Assembly: GCA_031269635.1 (NCBI GenBank)
Contig: JAISYY010000098.1
Span: forward strand, 1 to 5,377
Source of the DNA: Tannerella sp.
Lineage (GTDB): Bacteria > Bacteroidota > Bacteroidia > Bacteroidales > Tannerellaceae
Direction of reading: 5' to 3'
DNA: 5,377 nt
Part shown: one piece after another, positions 3,844-5,377 of the stretch
Layout: every line of letters starts with the position of its first letter
Numbering within the stretch: position 1 is the first letter of the stretch
Made by a program: the position numbers and the translations under genes
The notes under the pieces: model-generated
Databases searched by the model: none
What the model saw: the letters and a program-made list of their open reading frames with translations, nothing else
What the model was told of the DNA's origin: nothing

Positions 3844-5377
3844 ATGTCAGACAAAAAGTTAAGTAAATTGGTTGTATCCCGGCGGTCGTTTCTCAGGTCG
3901 GGAATGATATTGACGGTTGGATTGCCGATGTTGCGTCCGTATTCATTGTTTGCTAACAGCGGGGCAAACGCCGCATCCGACCCGCTTTTCACTGCTTTCC
4001 GGAATCCTCCGGTGACGGCAAAACCCTTTGTTCGCTGGTGGTGGAACGGCGATAAAGTCACTGCCCGCGAAATCCTCCGCGAGTTGGACGTTATGAAAGA
4101 CGCCGGCATCGGAGGAGTGGAAATCAATCCGATAGCCTTTCCTGGCGGAGACGATTTGGGGATTCCTTCGCTCGAATGGCTCAGTCCCGAATGGATTGAG
4201 ATGGTAAAAGTAGCGTTGAAAGGCGCCGAAGAACGCGGAATCGTCTGCGACATCATTGTCGGCTCGGGATGGCCCTTTGGAGCGGAGTTTTTGCAGGGCG
4301 ACGAACAGTCGCAGTTGCTGACGCTGACCTGCCGTAAGGTGAAAGGCCCGGCTACCGTCACGGTCGAAACGGCAGAACTGTTGAAAGAAGCAGCGCCGGA
4401 AGGCGTGTCTATGTATAAGGGTGCGACGAGCGAGATTCATTCGATCTGTCTGGCGCCCGTGCAGATGGATACGTTCACTCCGCCTGTATGGATAGGGTTT
4501 GGGGATCAGGGTATGGGGTATGGGGATCAGGGTATGGGGTATAGTGGAAGCCCTACACCCCAATCCCCAACCCCTATACCCCAATCCCCCACGATTCGCA
4601 TTGAGGTGCCTGCGGGCGAACACGTGCTGTATGCGATGGTGAAAGTGACCGGTTTTCAAGCGGTCATCAACGGCGCTCCGGGCGCAGCGGGGCCGGTGTT
4701 GAATCATTACAATAACCGGTCGGTCATGAAGTTTCTCAACCGCATGTCGGATAAACTTTTTCCCGCTATCGAAGGATTGAAACCTTTCCGTGCCATGTTT
4801 TGCGACAGCATGGAACTCGAAGGCGCTAACTGGTGTTCCGATTTTATAGCTGAATTTAAACGGCGCAGAACGTACGACGTCACTCCTTATCTGCCCTTTA
4901 TCCTCTACAAAGTGGGACACATGGGACGTCCGATGCAGAGCGCCGACGCTACTCAACTCTCCGGCGCGGCAAAGGAAGAAGTGGAGCGTGTACGTTACGA
5001 TTTCTTCGTTACCTGCATGGAAGTCATGCGCGACCGTTTCCTGATTCCATACACTCAATGGTGTAACGCACACGGCTATAAGTCGAGGGTGCAGACCTAC
5101 GGACGTGAATTTCATCCGCTCGAAGCCTCGATGAACATTGATATCCCGGAATGTGAAACTTGGATGTGGAGCAACGACGGCAGCGGTAACCGCGATTTTG
5201 CAAAGAATCCTACTTACACCAACGTCAATAAGTTTGTGGCTTCGGCGGCGCATTATGCCGGCAAAAAAATTGTCAGTTGCGAGGAATCGACCAACACTTC
5301 GGTGGTGTTCAACATGACTTTGGAACGACTGAAAATGTCGGGCGACATGAGTAATCTTTCGGGCGTAAACCATTCGA
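3844..5377 (+). CDS. Tat-exported GH106-like alpha-L-rhamnosidase (N-terminal 511 codons, runs off right edge)
   Basis: A large glycoside hydrolase open from ATG 3844 to the window end. Residues 12-17 (SRRSFL) plus the hydrophobic stretch 20-30 form a twin-arginine signal, with possible cleavage after Ala43 (ANA). The core starts near residue 49 with FRNPP (52-56), PFVRWWWNGD (61-70), LRELDVMKDAGIGGVEI (78-94) and GSGWPFG (140-146). This is the pattern I associate with GH106 enzymes, which hydrolyse terminal alpha-L-rhamnose from pectic and other glycans by an inverting mechanism. Later blocks are FQAVINGAPGAAGPVLNHYN (271-290), MFCDSMELEGANW (318-330), VQTYGRE (416-422) and SCEESTNTS (478-486). 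Glu324, Glu422, Glu480 and Glu481 are candidate catalytic acids, not assigned. Family members are usually 1000 or more residues long, so about half is missing. Residues 217-249 are a low-complexity insert encoded by G-rich and C-rich repeats. Codons are visibly more G/C-rich than in the his genes. Likely periplasmic; substrate inferred from family only. Confidence 0.85.
   Translation, partial: MSDKKLSKLVVSRRSFLRSGMILTVGLPMLRPYSLFANSGANAASDPLFTAFRNPPVTAKPFVRWWWNGDKVTAREILRELDVMKDAGIGGVEINPIAFPGGDDLGIPSLEWLSPEWIEMVKVALKGAEERGIVCDIIVGSGWPFGAEFLQGDEQSQLLTLTCRKVKGPATVTVETAELLKEAAPEGVSMYKGATSEIHSICLAPVQMDTFTPPVWIGFGDQGMGYGDQGMGYSGSPTPQSPTPIPQSPTIRIEVPAGEHVLYAMVKVTGFQAVINGAPGAAGPVLNHYNNRSVMKFLNRMSDKLFPAIEGLKPFRAMFCDSMELEGANWCSDFIAEFKRRRTYDVTPYLPFILYKVGHMGRPMQSADATQLSGAAKEEVERVRYDFFVTCMEVMRDRFLIPYTQWCNAHGYKSRVQTYGREFHPLEASMNIDIPECETWMWSNDGSGNRDFAKNPTYTNVNKFVASAAHYAGKKIVSCEESTNTSVVFNMTLERLKMSGDMSNLSGVNHS
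4493..4590. repeat. G-rich tandem repeat with C-rich inverted partner inside the GH106-like gene
   Basis: Two exact 21-bp copies starting TGGGGATCAGGG lie at 4500-4520 and 4521-4541. After a short turn comes a C-rich arm with a related 21-base period (4555-4575, then a partial copy from 4576). At the centre, GGGGTATAG (4536-4544) pairs with CTACACCCC (4553-4561) apart from one position, around an 8-base loop. The G arm carries eight runs of three or more G with 3- or 4-base spacers, a strong G-quadruplex pattern on the plus strand; the C arm gives a similar pattern on the minus strand. The length keeps the frame, encoding GDQGMGY twice and then a Pro/Ser/Thr-rich stretch. Confidence 0.85.

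Noticed and set aside
3837..4361. Minus-strand reading frame of 174 codons
   Set aside because: Antisense to the start of the hydrolase gene; low-complexity Ser/Pro-rich translation with no domain and no promoter.
4493..4590. CRISPR array reading of the G-rich repeats
   Set aside because: The units are contiguous 21-bp copies with no unique spacers, and lie inside a coding frame.
3943..5373. Long minus-strand reading frame (476 codons)
   Set aside because: It is antisense to the GH106-like gene. Its product is rich in His, Arg and Phe with no recognisable domain, while the plus strand gives a clear enzyme with conserved-looking motifs.

Overview
The window looks like a Bacteroidales (Bacteroidota) chromosome segment, probably from a gut- or anaerobe-associated lineage. 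Three things suggest this. Promoters match the TTTG-N19-21-TAnnTTTG type used by the Bacteroidota primary sigma factor. Most starts lack a Shine-Dalgarno sequence and follow A/T-rich leaders. The gene families are also typical: a fused HisB, a DUF3127 protein ending in DLPF, and a GH106-like alpha-L-rhamnosidase. No species can be named from the sequence alone.

Layout, left to right. (1) Positions 1-198, minus strand: a gene running off the left edge whose product resembles the C-terminal tail of Bacteroidales MobV/Pre-type mobilization relaxases, probably a 5'-truncated remnant of a mobilizable element. (2) 214-567, minus: a small exported protein of unknown function with its own promoter; its stop codon is in frame with the relaxase-like fragment. 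(3) 670-3291, minus: a compact histidine biosynthesis unit transcribed hisC, then a DUF3127 OB-fold/SSB-like gene, then bifunctional hisB. A near-perfect promoter sits just before hisC, and an A/T-rich inverted repeat separates the DUF3127 gene from hisB. (4) 3292-3843: an intergenic region holding the hisC promoter, a perfect 9-bp palindrome, a short dispersed-repeat-like hairpin, and a small minus-strand reading frame of about 55-90 codons. (5) 3844-5377, plus: the first 511 codons of a large Tat-exported GH106-like glycoside hydrolase, cut by the right edge. The long minus-strand reading frames over this gene are antisense shadows.

How the genes work together: HisC and the two domains of HisB catalyse three steps of histidine synthesis: IGP dehydration (HisB C-terminal domain), transamination (HisC) and phosphate removal (HisB N-terminal domain). 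hisG and hisD, common partners in this phylum, are not next to them. The DUF3127 gene between hisC and hisB has no evident link to histidine and may be co-transcribed. The rhamnosidase-like gene points right, probably into a polysaccharide-degradation locus, and is divergent from the his unit.

The most unusual structure is inside the rhamnosidase-like gene (4493-4590). A G-rich 21-bp tandem repeat is followed by a C-rich inverted counterpart, all kept in frame as about 33 low-complexity residues. It looks like a repeat element that inserted into a coding sequence without breaking it. No clear new defence or mobile system is visible.
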